A stretch of 30,279 nt of DNA from positions 1 to 30,279 of the forward strand of contig JBGVJZ010000032.1 in assembly GCA_045129695.1 (NCBI GenBank), read 5' to 3'. A program made the translations under genes and the position numbers. Positions 8,351 through 15,974 of this stretch are shown piece by piece (the stretch's first letter is position 1; the number at the start of each line of letters is the position of its first letter). Under the pieces are notes generated by a model. It was not told the DNA's origin. It was given only the letters and a program-made list of their open reading frames with translations, and searched no databases. The DNA comes from Eshraghiella sp045129695. Lineage in GTDB: Bacteria; Bacillota; Clostridia; Lachnospirales; Lachnospiraceae.

Positions 8351-9913
8351 ATGAGTAAGAAACCGGCAGTACTCCTTATCCTTGACGGATACGGACTTAA
8401 TGACAAAACAGAAGGCAATGCTGTAGCAATTGCCAAAACACCTGTAATGGACAGCCTTATGGCTGAATATCCTTTTGTTAAAGGTAATGCCAGCGGAATG
8501 GCAGTAGGACTTCCTGACGGACAGATGGGTAACTCAGAGGTTGGACATCTTAACATGGGTGCAGGGAGAATTGTATATCAGGAATTAACCAGAATTACCA
8601 AAGAGATTATGGATGGTGATTTTTTCAAGAATGAAGCATTGGTTAAGGCGGTTAATAATTGTAAAGAGAATAATTCAGCACTCCATACTTTTGGACTTTT
8701 ATCAGACGGTGGAGTTCACAGCCACAATACACATCTTTACGGACTTCTTGAAATGGCTAAGAAGGAAGGACTTGAAAAGGTATATGTTCATTGCTTCCTT
8801 GATGGAAGAGATACACCTCCACAGTCAGCTAAGGGCTTCGTAGAGGATTTGGAAGCCGAGATGGCTAAAATCGGTGTTGGTAAGATTGCAACTGTGTCAG
8901 GACGTTACTACGCAATGGATAGAGATAATAACTACGACAGAGTTGAGAAGGCTTATGTTGCAATGACCAAGGGCGAGGGTGCTATGGCTGATAATGCTGT
9001 AGCGGGCGTTGCAGCTTCTTATGAAGCAGGAGTTAATGATGAGTTCGTTGTTCCTTTTGTAGTAACAGAGAACGGAGCTCCTGTTGCAACAATTAACGAT
9101 AAGGATTCAGTTGTATTCTTTAACTTCCGTCCTGACCGTGCAAGAGAGATTACACATTGCTTCTGTGATGATGAGTTTGATAAATTTGAACGTGGAGCAC
9201 GCAAAGATGTTGTATTTGTATGCTTTACAGAATATGACCCATTAATTCCTAATAAGGATGTTGCATTCAAGAAAGTAGAAGTTACCAATACTTTTGGTGA
9301 ATGGCTTGCTAACAACGGAATGAGACAGGCAAGAATTGCTGAGACAGAGAAGTATGCTCACGTAACATTCTTCTTCAACGGCGGTGTTGAACAGCCTAAT
9401 GAGAACGAGGACAGAATCCTTGTAAATTCTCCGAAATATGTTCCGACATATGACAAGAAGCCTCGTATGAGTGCATATACAGTATGTGATAAGTTAAGTG
9501 AAGCAATTACCGCCAAGGATGAGAATGGTGATGCTTATTATGATGTAATTATCTGTAATTTTGCTAACCCTGATATGGTTGGACACACAGGAATCGTAGA
9601 TGCAGCTGTTGCAGCGATTGAGGTTATTGACGAATGTGTGGGCGAAGTTGTCAGACTTGTAAAAGAGGTTGACGGAGTAATGTTTATCTGTGCTGACCAT
9701 GGTAATGCTGAGCAGCTTGTTGATTATGAGACCGGTGCACCATTTACCGCTCATACAACCAACCCTGTTCCATTTATTCTTGTTAATGCTGACTCTGAAT
9801 ATACACTTAGAGAGGGCGGATGCCTTGCGGATATCGTACCTACATTGATTGAGTGCATGGGTATGGAACAGCCTGCTGAGATGACAGGTAAATCACTTCT
9901 TATTAAGAAATAA
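8351..9913 (+). CDS. gpmI: 2,3-bisphosphoglycerate-independent phosphoglycerate mutase
   Basis: A 520-residue Mn-dependent enzyme of the alkaline phosphatase superfamily that interconverts 3- and 2-phosphoglycerate. The phosphorylated serine is S62 in DGQMGNSEVGHLNMGAGR. LILDGYG near the N-terminus and CADHGNAE and HTTNPVPF near the C-terminus hold metal ligands. HCFLDGRDTPP and NFRPDRAREI belong to the transferase domain. CAGGAG lies before the ATG. Spacing of 79 bp from exoA leaves room for a promoter, but no good pair was seen. A strong terminator follows. An enolase gene, often next in this cluster, is absent here. Confidence 0.97.
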   Translation: MSKKPAVLLILDGYGLNDKTEGNAVAIAKTPVMDSLMAEYPFVKGNASGMAVGLPDGQMGNSEVGHLNMGAGRIVYQELTRITKEIMDGDFFKNEALVKAVNNCKENNSALHTFGLLSDGGVHSHNTHLYGLLEMAKKEGLEKVYVHCFLDGRDTPPQSAKGFVEDLEAEMAKIGVGKIATVSGRYYAMDRDNNYDRVEKAYVAMTKGEGAMADNAVAGVAASYEAGVNDEFVVPFVVTENGAPVATINDKDSVVFFNFRPDRAREITHCFCDDEFDKFERGARKDVVFVCFTEYDPLIPNKDVAFKKVEVTNTFGEWLANNGMRQARIAETEKYAHVTFFFNGGVEQPNENEDRILVNSPKYVPTYDKKPRMSAYTVCDKLSEAITAKDENGDAYYDVIICNFANPDMVGHTGIVDAAVAAIEVIDECVGEVVRLVKEVDGVMFICADHGNAEQLVDYETGAPFTAHTTNPVPFILVNADSEYTLREGGCLADIVPTLIECMGMEQPAEMTGKSLLIKK

Positions 9914-9933
9914 TATATAGTGTGTTTGTTTAT

Positions 9934-9981
9934 ATAAGCCGGAGGATTGGTATCAAAAATCAATCCTTTGGCTTATTTTTT
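9934..9981 (+). terminator. Intrinsic terminator after gpmI
   Basis: A 16-bp stem (9934-9949 with 9961-9976, including two G-U pairs), an 11-base loop, and a T-run ending at 9981. Confidence 0.92.
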
Positions 9982-9996
9982 GGCTAATGGAGAAAA

Positions 9997-10065
9997 TACT
10001 TTAACGCTTTAAAGTACTGTATCGGGAAACTTCCAATTTACATGAAATCAGGGCAGTGGTATAAT
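9997..10065 (+). promoter_or_regulatory. Promoter A with upstream inverted repeat
   Basis: TTTACA (10037-10042), a 17-base spacer and a consensus TATAAT (10060-10065). Upstream is a perfect inverted repeat TACTTTAA-CGCT-TTAAAGTA (9997-10016). The stretch from CTTTAAAG through the -10 closely resembles promoter B at 11180-11239, including TTTACATGA and TATAATTAA. It drives the broken lipoprotein gene. The inverted repeat may be an operator. Confidence 0.7.
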
Positions 10066-10157
10066 TAATATACATTATTTATCAAGTAGACCAACTATGA
10101 TAATACACTGGGACTTTTAATTTCACATTCATTTAAAGAGTTGGAGGGTGAATGATT

Positions 10158-11134
10158 ATGAGAAAACATTTATAATTGCTATTACATTATGTACATTATT
10201 TCTAGGTATAAGCGGCTGTAATAATAAGCAGGAAACTGTAGTTGGCTGGAATGCCGATCATACAGCCTACACTAACGAGTGCAACGCTACCCTGATGGAG
10301 GGAGAATACTACGAGGCGATGAATGATTCTTTTGTCAAAGAGAATTTTGATTCTTTTACTCAGGATGCAATAGATAAACATATAGGAAAATTTTATTAGT
10401 ATTTATATAATGAGACTAAATCTCCGATAAAAGATATTCTTGCAGAACATGCACAGATTAAATGGGTTGAAGCCGGAGATTCAGTTGGAAGACAATTGAA
10501 TATTGCAATGGACAATGAAAATCTTAAGGCATCAGTAGTTGATTCAGATGGTGCAGTGATATATGAATTTCAGATTGATAAAAAGACATTGGATACAAAT
10601 GCAAAGAATAGCTATCTCTATGCAAAGCTTTCTGAAACGAATGAATATCTGTATTTCTACTGCCGCAGAGATGATTATATAAGAATCCGAATTACAAGCG
10701 GTATAGAGCCTGCGGATTTTAAAGAAACATTTATTACTTTTGTACCGGAAGGAACAACTGTGAGTAATCCTTCTTCCGATGTGCTTGGTGGTAAATATAT
10801 GGAAGCCGGATATTACTACGACGGACGCAATTCAGCCATTAAATTAACACTTAATAATGGAGTTGTAACAGGTGAGAGATACCTTGCCGAAACAGGTGAA
10901 CGTTTTGTCGCGGAATTTAACGGTGAGATTAATAATGGAATACTTGAATACAGGGATTATATGTGTAGTCATTATATAGGTGAATTGGGTGAAGAAGAGT
11001 TTGATAAAGAACTTGCCAATGATATGTCCGGCAAAATATTCTTCTATGAAACTTTTCTTCTGTATAAGGATGTGTATAGTGGTAATGAATTTACATATGC
11101 TTATGATACAATAGGCAATGAACAGAATAATTGA
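10158..11134 (+). pseudogene. Decayed lipoprotein gene (frameshift plus in-frame amber stop)
   Basis: GGAGGG (10143-10148) is well spaced for the ATG at 10158, but that frame stops after MRKHL. In the other frame a complete lipoprotein signal runs ITLCTLFLGISGC. One extra A in the AAAA run at 10162-10165 would join them as MRKTFIIAITLCTLFLGISG followed by the lipobox cysteine. The same frame is then cut by TAG at 10397-10399, and reads on without other stops to TAA-equivalent end at 11134 (YLYNETKSPIKDIL onward). Restored length is about 325 residues. The GTG at 10148 abuts the ribosome site and is not a credible start. The protein family is not recognised. Two separate lesions argue for real decay rather than one sequencing error, though a draft assembly could contain both. 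It is the first gene of the accessory islet. Confidence 0.75.
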
Positions 11135-11154
11135 GAGTTTTTAGCCGGATTGTT

Positions 11155-11239
11155 CTTGAAAGTACACAATACTCTGTTACTTTAAAGCGACAAATCGAGG
11201 CAAATCTCTATTTACATGATAGTAAGGAAAAGATATAAT
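11155..11239 (+). promoter_or_regulatory. Promoter B with upstream inverted repeat, driving the c-di-GMP leader
   Basis: TTTACA (11211-11216), a 17-base spacer and TATAAT (11234-11239). Upstream arms CTTGAAAGTA (11155-11164) and TACTTTAAAG (11178-11187) form an inverted repeat with one mismatch. The CTTTAAAG, ATCG, TTTACATGA and TATAATTAA blocks match promoter A in order, with one base of spacing difference. Expected transcription start is near 11246, just before the riboswitch. Confidence 0.75.
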
Positions 11240-11261
11240 TAACACATTATATAATCCATGT

Positions 11262-11354
11262 GGGTTACATACGGGGCAAACCTATAGAAATATAGGGACG
11301 CAAAGCCAGAAGTCTAAAATAATATAAATATTTATTGTATTATTATGATAGTTC
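11262..11354 (+). promoter_or_regulatory. c-di-GMP-I (GEMM-I) riboswitch aptamer
   Basis: The conserved core GGGGCAAACC (11273-11282) is followed by stem CCTATA-GAAA-TATAGG with a GNRA tetraloop (11281-11296), then GGGACGCAAAGCC (11295-11307). These are the hallmark strings of the GEMM-I class. The second arm (11314-11351) pairs CTA with TAG and AATAATA with TATTATT, leaving a CTAAA/ATGA internal loop in the place of the tetraloop receptor. It lies about 16 bases after the start site of promoter B and is followed at once by an intrinsic terminator, so it most likely controls elongation in response to cyclic di-GMP. The switch direction (on or off) could not be read with confidence. Confidence 0.9.
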
Positions 11355-11386
11355 GGTTGCAATGAATGATTCATTGCAACCTTTTT
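11355..11386 (+). terminator. Riboswitch expression-platform terminator
   Basis: A 12-bp perfect stem (11355-11366 with 11370-11381, GGTTGCAATGAA and its complement), 3-base loop, and TTTTT. Its 5' arm begins right after the aptamer, where the closing P1 strand would be, which suits mutually exclusive folding. Confidence 0.85.
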
Positions 11387-11564
11387 ATATGTTATATTTC
11401 AAGACTGCAAATAGCAGGATTGTTATATATAAAAACCGTGTTCTGTACATTTGGCCAATAAACAGAACCCCGGAATGATAAGCACTTATAAAAAGCACCT
11501 AGGACAAGTATACAGCTTTTTTAGATGAAGTGTAAATAATTACATATTTAAGATGAGGACATTT
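11387..11564 (+). other. Long structured 5' leader between riboswitch terminator and first ORF
   Basis: No ORF is supported in this roughly 180-base stretch. It holds an inverted repeat GTTCTGT (11440-11446) / ACAGAAC (11462-11468), extended by CCG (11436-11438) / CGG (11471-11473) across a small internal loop; the loop contains palindrome TTGGCCAA (11451-11458). An AAAAAGC ... GCTTTTTT pair at about 11490-11522 is a possible weak second terminator. No known riboswitch class was recognised in this part. Confidence 0.45.
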
Positions 11565-12215
11565 ATGTCAAAGAAAAAAATTTTTAAAGCATTATTATCA
11601 ATAGTGTTTAGTGTAATAATAGTAGTAAGTTTAAATGTAAATACTACTGCTAAACCAATTACTAAAATTAAGGTTATTGAATCAACTACAAAAAAACAGT
11701 ATACAAATATATATTCTGTATATAAAAGTTTTAAAGTTCCATCCAGTTTGTTTTTTTGGAAGAAAGATACTTATTATTTATATGCAAAATTTAATTCTGC
11801 AAAAAAGATTATGGTAAAAGACATAACCGGTGCAATTGAATGGAATGGACCTAGCAAAGAAGTACCATACATTGATATTATTTATTCCAATGAAATAAGC
11901 GTTTCAAAAACTACAAGTGTTGAATTAACAAAAAATATTGGAGTAGGAGTATCTATAAAAGCAGTAGAAGTGTCTCAACAATTAGGTGGATCAATTATGA
12001 ATGCTATTACATTTGAAGAAAAAGATATATTGACTTTATCTACAAGAGTTGATGAAAAATCTCCGAAAGGATATTATGGAATTATTGCTGCTGTTAATGC
12101 TGATTTATTTAATATAACGCTTGAAAAAGGTGATAAAACATATACTGGTAAGCTGCTTAAGCTTCAATCACCAAATCCGTATTTGACGGTTTATTATAGT
12201 AAGAGTTCATATTAG
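11565..12215 (+). CDS. Secreted protein of unknown function under c-di-GMP riboswitch
   Basis: A 216-residue protein with a clear Sec signal peptide: MSKKKIFKALLS, a hydrophobic core to about residue 23, and a likely cleavage near TTA-K (residues 27-30). The start at 11565 has AGGA six bases upstream; the ATG at 11553 has no ribosome site. The mature part is polar and probably beta-rich. Its middle (SVSKTTSVELTKNIGVGVSI then SQQLGGS) alternates polar and hydrophobic residues, which faintly recalls insertion hairpins of aerolysin-type beta-pore proteins; this is only a weak impression. No cysteine, LPXTG motif or known domain is visible. It is the first ORF behind the GEMM-I leader, so its production should follow c-di-GMP. 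A lipoprotein and an ABC export set follow on the same strand. Confidence 0.7.
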   Translation: MSKKKIFKALLSIVFSVIIVVSLNVNTTAKPITKIKVIESTTKKQYTNIYSVYKSFKVPSSLFFWKKDTYYLYAKFNSAKKIMVKDITGAIEWNGPSKEVPYIDIIYSNEISVSKTTSVELTKNIGVGVSIKAVEVSQQLGGSIMNAITFEEKDILTLSTRVDEKSPKGYYGIIAAVNADLFNITLEKGDKTYTGKLLKLQSPNPYLTVYYSKSSY

Positions 12216-12229
12216 AAGTTAATACAAAA

Positions 12230-12265
12230 AACTTGGTGGTCATAATGATATATGACCACCAAGTT
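12230..12265. terminator. Long hairpin between secreted protein and lipoprotein genes
   Basis: Perfect 15-bp stem (12230-12244 with 12251-12265) and 6-base loop. On the plus strand GAAAG follows, not a T-run, so it should be a poor terminator there. On the minus strand it is followed by TTTTTTG, a good terminator tail, though no minus-strand gene is nearby. It may act as an mRNA-stabilising or partial-termination element that gives more of the secreted protein than of downstream products. Confidence 0.6.
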
Positions 12266-12315
12266 GAAAGTTTGTCTGATTTAATTATTTTGAATATAAA
12301 AGGAATGATAGAAAT

Positions 12316-13158
12316 ATGAAAAATAAGAGTAGAATTTTAATAATAATGTTGTTGATTTTTTTAACGTTTTTAGGATGTGAAAGAAAAGAAAAAAACAATA
12401 ATGTGTCAGATTTACCGGATGTGTTTGCAACGGAATTGTTCAATGCGGCATATATGGTGTATGGAAAAGAGAGTGGTTCAGATACTTATGATATGATTTT
12501 CATGAGTAAAATTGATATACCATCAGATTGCACTGTTGATTTGCAATATACAGGCGGTACGTTTGATTATGAGTGTGATATTGTAAAGGATGATGATAAT
12601 AATATAGATGAGTATTCTATGTATACCATAACATTTGATGTACAAAATATTTGTTTTGAAAATGAAATTATTAATATAGATAGTATAATTTTGTATTATG
12701 ATAAAGCAAATGAAGAAGAATATATAGAATTAAAACCACAGAAATTTACAATATCATATGTGGATGGAAATAGTGAGAATATGGATTTGTATTTTATTGG
12801 AGCACCCATGGTAATACCCCCTGAAATGAAAAAACTGCCTTATGAAATTGGCATTGAAAAAGAAGTGGTAATTGATGAGATATATGTTGCTAACGAAGCT
12901 TTTAATATATTGAATAGAAATGATATTGAAAATATTTCTATGAGAAAAAGTGAAGATGATATTGAAATACAATTTTCAATAGAAGAAACGAATTTAAGTA
13001 AATATACACAGTATTTTACTTCAGTAGTATTTAAATATACGGTAGATGGTGTTGAATATGTCAAAATGCCTCCAAACAGGAGCGTAGCATACAATCCATT
13101 GACTATCTATGATAATAATTTAGAAAAATATTATAATGAGGTATTGTTGAATAAATAG
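12316..13158 (+). CDS. Lipoprotein of unknown function, first gene of the export set
   Basis: A 280-residue protein with a lipoprotein signal: MKNKSRILIIML, hydrophobic core and lipobox TFLGC, with Cys at about residue 20 as the lipidation site. The rest is acidic and rich in D, E, N and I, with alternating patterns that suggest beta-strands; no family was recognised. AAAGGAATG lies before the ATG. It ends 14 bp before the next ATG, whose ribosome site GGAG stands right behind its stop codon, so the two are translated from one message. Base composition is clearly more AT-rich than the glycolytic genes. By position it could be the substrate-handling or partner lipoprotein of the ABC module, but nothing in the sequence proves this. 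Confidence 0.75.
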   Translation: MKNKSRILIIMLLIFLTFLGCERKEKNNNVSDLPDVFATELFNAAYMVYGKESGSDTYDMIFMSKIDIPSDCTVDLQYTGGTFDYECDIVKDDDNNIDEYSMYTITFDVQNICFENEIINIDSIILYYDKANEEEYIELKPQKFTISYVDGNSENMDLYFIGAPMVIPPEMKKLPYEIGIEKEVVIDEIYVANEAFNILNRNDIENISMRKSEDDIEIQFSIEETNLSKYTQYFTSVVFKYTVDGVEYVKMPPNRSVAYNPLTIYDNNLEKYYNEVLLNK

Positions 13159-13172
13159 CTGGAGTGAAATTT

Positions 13173-14021
13173 ATGAAAAAGTCAATTGTTATAGTAATTG
13201 TTTTGTTAACTATTCTTTTGTGTAGTTCTGCTATGGTTGTACTTATGGCAACAGGCATTATTCAAAAGGGTGATAATACTGATAATGGAATTTTTATTGA
13301 AAGCTCGGAAAATAATAAAAGTTATGTTCGTACAATGTTAGGAACAGGGTTTGTTGATATTACAGAAGAATTGGAAGGCATGGTATGTGCCTCACAACAG
13401 GCAAGAACAGTTTATGAAATAGAAAAAGTAAATAAAACATTTAAATTACATACAAGTGTTGGAAACTATGTGGAAAAGGGGAGTCCGTTATACACAGATA
13501 ATAATGGAAATGTTGTAAGTGCACAGACTGATGTTGTAGTTACTGATATAATATCAGATGTTAATTTTTATATGGAAACATTTTCGTATGATGATATGAA
13601 AATTAAGCTTTATATTTTGGATAAATATCAGAATAGAATACAGGATATAGTTTTTACAACAATTGATGAAAATGGTGAGACAATCGAACTTGAATTAAGC
13701 AAAATAGATTCTTATGTTAATGATGGAAGATTTGGAGTTGAACTTAAGTGCCCATTTAAGGTCTTTGAAAATTCTACATTAAAAATTATAGTGAAGTATG
13801 ATACAGTAGAAGGCAAAACTACAATTCCGATAGATTATATTTTGTTTACAAAGGATAATATACCTTATGTACACCTATTGAAAGGCGAAGATGAGTTTGA
13901 TGTGGAGGATTATTATCTTGATGTTTATAGTTATAATGACGAAGAATATATAGTTAATGATAATTTAGGCGGTTGCTGGGTTGGATACACTCAGGAGGAG
14001 AAGTATTTTAATGAGCAATAA
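13173..14021 (+). CDS. Membrane-anchored protein resembling a MacA/HlyD-type adaptor
   Basis: A 282-residue protein with an N-terminal membrane anchor (about residues 3-28) and an extracytoplasmic body. The segment around VGNYVEKGSPLYTDNNGNVV looks like the biotinyl-lipoyl-like turn (V..G..V.KG..L) of membrane fusion proteins, and a beta-rich region follows. Sequence likeness is modest, but the position directly before an ABC ATPase and FtsX-like permease is the standard MFP-ABC-permease order. ATG at 13173 has GGAG eight bases upstream; the GTG at 13164 lies inside that ribosome site. The 3' end overlaps the ATPase gene by 11 bp. The long coiled-coil hairpin of MacA is not apparent, as is common in Gram-positive relatives. 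Confidence 0.6.
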   Translation: MKKSIVIVIVLLTILLCSSAMVVLMATGIIQKGDNTDNGIFIESSENNKSYVRTMLGTGFVDITEELEGMVCASQQARTVYEIEKVNKTFKLHTSVGNYVEKGSPLYTDNNGNVVSAQTDVVVTDIISDVNFYMETFSYDDMKIKLYILDKYQNRIQDIVFTTIDENGETIELELSKIDSYVNDGRFGVELKCPFKVFENSTLKIIVKYDTVEGKTTIPIDYILFTKDNIPYVHLLKGEDEFDVEDYYLDVYSYNDEEYIVNDNLGGCWVGYTQEEKYFNEQ

Positions 14022-14682
14022 GGATACAATAATTGAGCTAAAGAGCGTAACTAAATATTTTGGAGAAAGAAAAGTTCTAAAAAATATTAACCTGATTATT
14101 AATGAGGGTGATTTGATTTCGATTATGGGTAAATCAGGAAGTGGCAAAAGTACATTGCTTAATATTCTTGGTTTTTTTGAAAAACCAACATCGGGAGAGT
14201 ATTATTTTGAAGGAGATAAAATTAAAAATGAATATAGAAAAAGTGAAATTCGAAACCGATATATGGGTTTTGTTTTTCAGTCATATAATTTAATTCCACG
14301 ACTGACAGTGTATGAGAATATAGTATTGCCAATTTACTACTCTCTTGATAAGAAAAGTATTAAGAAAAGAATTGGTAAAGCTGAAGAACTTATATCAAGA
14401 TATGGTCTTGAAGAAATTAAAAATATTTATGTTGAAAATATTTCGGGCGGAGAAAAACAGCGGGCATGTATGGCAAGAGCTATAGCTTGTGATGCAAAGC
14501 TTATTATATCTGATGAACCCACGGGAAATCTTGATGAGAAAAATAAATATAATGTTCTTGATATGTTCAAGGAAATGAATAAATCCGGAAAGACTGTAAT
14601 TATAGTAACACATGACAATGAGGTTGAAGAAATTGCCGGAAAAAGATTTTATTTGGAAGGAGGGGAATTACAAAGTGTATGA
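14011..14682 (+). CDS. ABC transporter ATP-binding protein, MacB/LolD type
   Basis: A 223-residue nucleotide-binding subunit with every core motif: Walker A GKSGSGKST, Q-loop VFQSYNL, signature ISGGEKQRA, Walker B LIISDEPTGNLD and switch histidine VTHD. DEPTGNLD and the RLTVYENI stretch after the Q-loop place it in the MacB/LolD/FtsE group, which works with FtsX-fold permeases in mechanotransmission or export of proteins, peptides or drugs. ATG at 14011 has GGAGGAG upstream and lies within the end of the adaptor gene. The stop overlaps the permease start as ATGA. Confidence 0.93.
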   Translation: MSNKDTIIELKSVTKYFGERKVLKNINLIINEGDLISIMGKSGSGKSTLLNILGFFEKPTSGEYYFEGDKIKNEYRKSEIRNRYMGFVFQSYNLIPRLTVYENIVLPIYYSLDKKSIKKRIGKAEELISRYGLEEIKNIYVENISGGEKQRACMARAIACDAKLIISDEPTGNLDEKNKYNVLDMFKEMNKSGKTVIIVTHDNEVEEIAGKRFYLEGGELQSV

Positions 14683-15974
14683 GAATATATTTATTAAAAA
14701 ACTATCTGAAGAAAATATATAGAAGCAGCAGTAGAATGATATTAACATTATCAGGATTAGTATTATCGGTAATTATTCTGATGTCAGTTTTGATTATATC
14801 TGAAACCTTACTTGCCGCTCAAATGCAGAGTGTAAACATATATAAAGAATGTAATGGTGTAGTTGCAGATTGTGAATTTGATTATGATACATATGAATAT
14901 TTTAAAAATAATGAAGCTTTTAATATGTATATGGAGCTGTCTCCGGAAGCGGATGTTAATTTGAAAAATATATTTTTAGAAAATGGTGATTCAGTATCTA
15001 TATATGGAAGATGCATTAAAGTGGATGAAAACTGGCATATTAATCTTTTACCGCAAGGTGATTACTATGATATTGAACGATATAGGTCTGAGTTAATTCA
15101 AGGCAGATTAATAGACTCAAAGGATATCGAAAATGGTGAGAAGGTTATTGTGATTGATTCTGTGACGGCACAAATTTTATTTGGTAAGGCTGAAGCAGTC
15201 GGTGAGATTGTAAATCTTGAAACAGCTAATGAATATGGACAAAATACTTATGAGAAGTATAAGGTCATTGGCGTTATTGAAGCATCCGTGTATGCAGAAA
15301 AACAGTATGACTCCATTTTGGAAATTGTTAAAAGTCGACAAAAAAAGAAGGAAGAGCTTTTTGTATTTAATTTCTATGTTCCGTATACCTGCAAATATGG
15401 AAATTACAATGTTGAATCATATAGAATGCAGTTGATTTTTACGAGCAATACAAAGGAATATACAGATATAAAAAAAGATATTAATTATGAAAAGATGGGA
15501 ACAGAATTGAAAATAAATCAGGTGGTTGATGCAGATGTTGTATATGAACAAAATGCTCAGCAAATCGCAGAAACACAAAATATGATTATGTATATAATGA
15601 TTGTAGTATTCATTATATCGGGATTATGTATTATGAATACGATGATGTTTTCAATAAAAGAGCGAATTAATGAAATCGGTATAAGAAAAGCCATTGGTGC
15701 CTTCAATAATGATATATTAATACAGTTCGTTTTTGAAGGATTTGTATATGGATTGTTCAGTGGGATTATTGGTGTAATCTTTTCTGTTATAATATGGTCT
15801 CATGTGTATATAATGTCGGAGGATTTGTTTATTGGAGCTGAAAAACTGGTTATTTCTGTAGAAGCTGTTATTTTGTCAATAGTATCTGCGATTCTTGTAA
15901 GTATATTGGCAAGTATAATTCCTGCAATATATGCTTCGAAAATCAAAGTGTCCAATGCACTGAAATTTGATTAA
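14679..15974 (+). CDS. FtsX/MacB-like ABC permease
   Basis: A 431-residue permease with the MacB layout: one membrane helix near residues 18-42, a large extracytoplasmic domain to about residue 300, then three helices. The typical FtsX segment KERINEIGIRKAIGAFNNDI stands between the second and third helix, and the protein ends IYASKIKVSNALKFD, matching the usual P..A....P..AL. ending of the family. It starts in an ATGA overlap with the ATPase, which implies translational coupling. Together with the preceding adaptor and lipoprotein it forms a complete Gram-positive MacAB-like set. Substrate unknown; the riboswitch-controlled secreted protein or a peptide is possible by context only. Confidence 0.9.
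   Translation: MRIYLLKNYLKKIYRSSSRMILTLSGLVLSVIILMSVLIISETLLAAQMQSVNIYKECNGVVADCEFDYDTYEYFKNNEAFNMYMELSPEADVNLKNIFLENGDSVSIYGRCIKVDENWHINLLPQGDYYDIERYRSELIQGRLIDSKDIENGEKVIVIDSVTAQILFGKAEAVGEIVNLETANEYGQNTYEKYKVIGVIEASVYAEKQYDSILEIVKSRQKKKEELFVFNFYVPYTCKYGNYNVESYRMQLIFTSNTKEYTDIKKDINYEKMGTELKINQVVDADVVYEQNAQQIAETQNMIMYIMIVVFIISGLCIMNTMMFSIKERINEIGIRKAIGAFNNDILIQFVFEGFVYGLFSGIIGVIFSVIIWSHVYIMSEDLFIGAEKLVISVEAVILSIVSAILVSILASIIPAIYASKIKVSNALKFD

Noticed and set aside
10397..10399. Recoding of the in-frame TAG (pyrrolysine or readthrough)
   Set aside because: No pyrrolysine genes are visible, the same gene also has a frameshift at its start, and simple decay explains both.
12272..12300. TTGTCT-N17-TATAAA as a promoter for the lipoprotein gene at 12316
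   Set aside because: The -10 overlaps the ribosome binding site and the start would fall after it, leaving no Shine-Dalgarno in the transcript.
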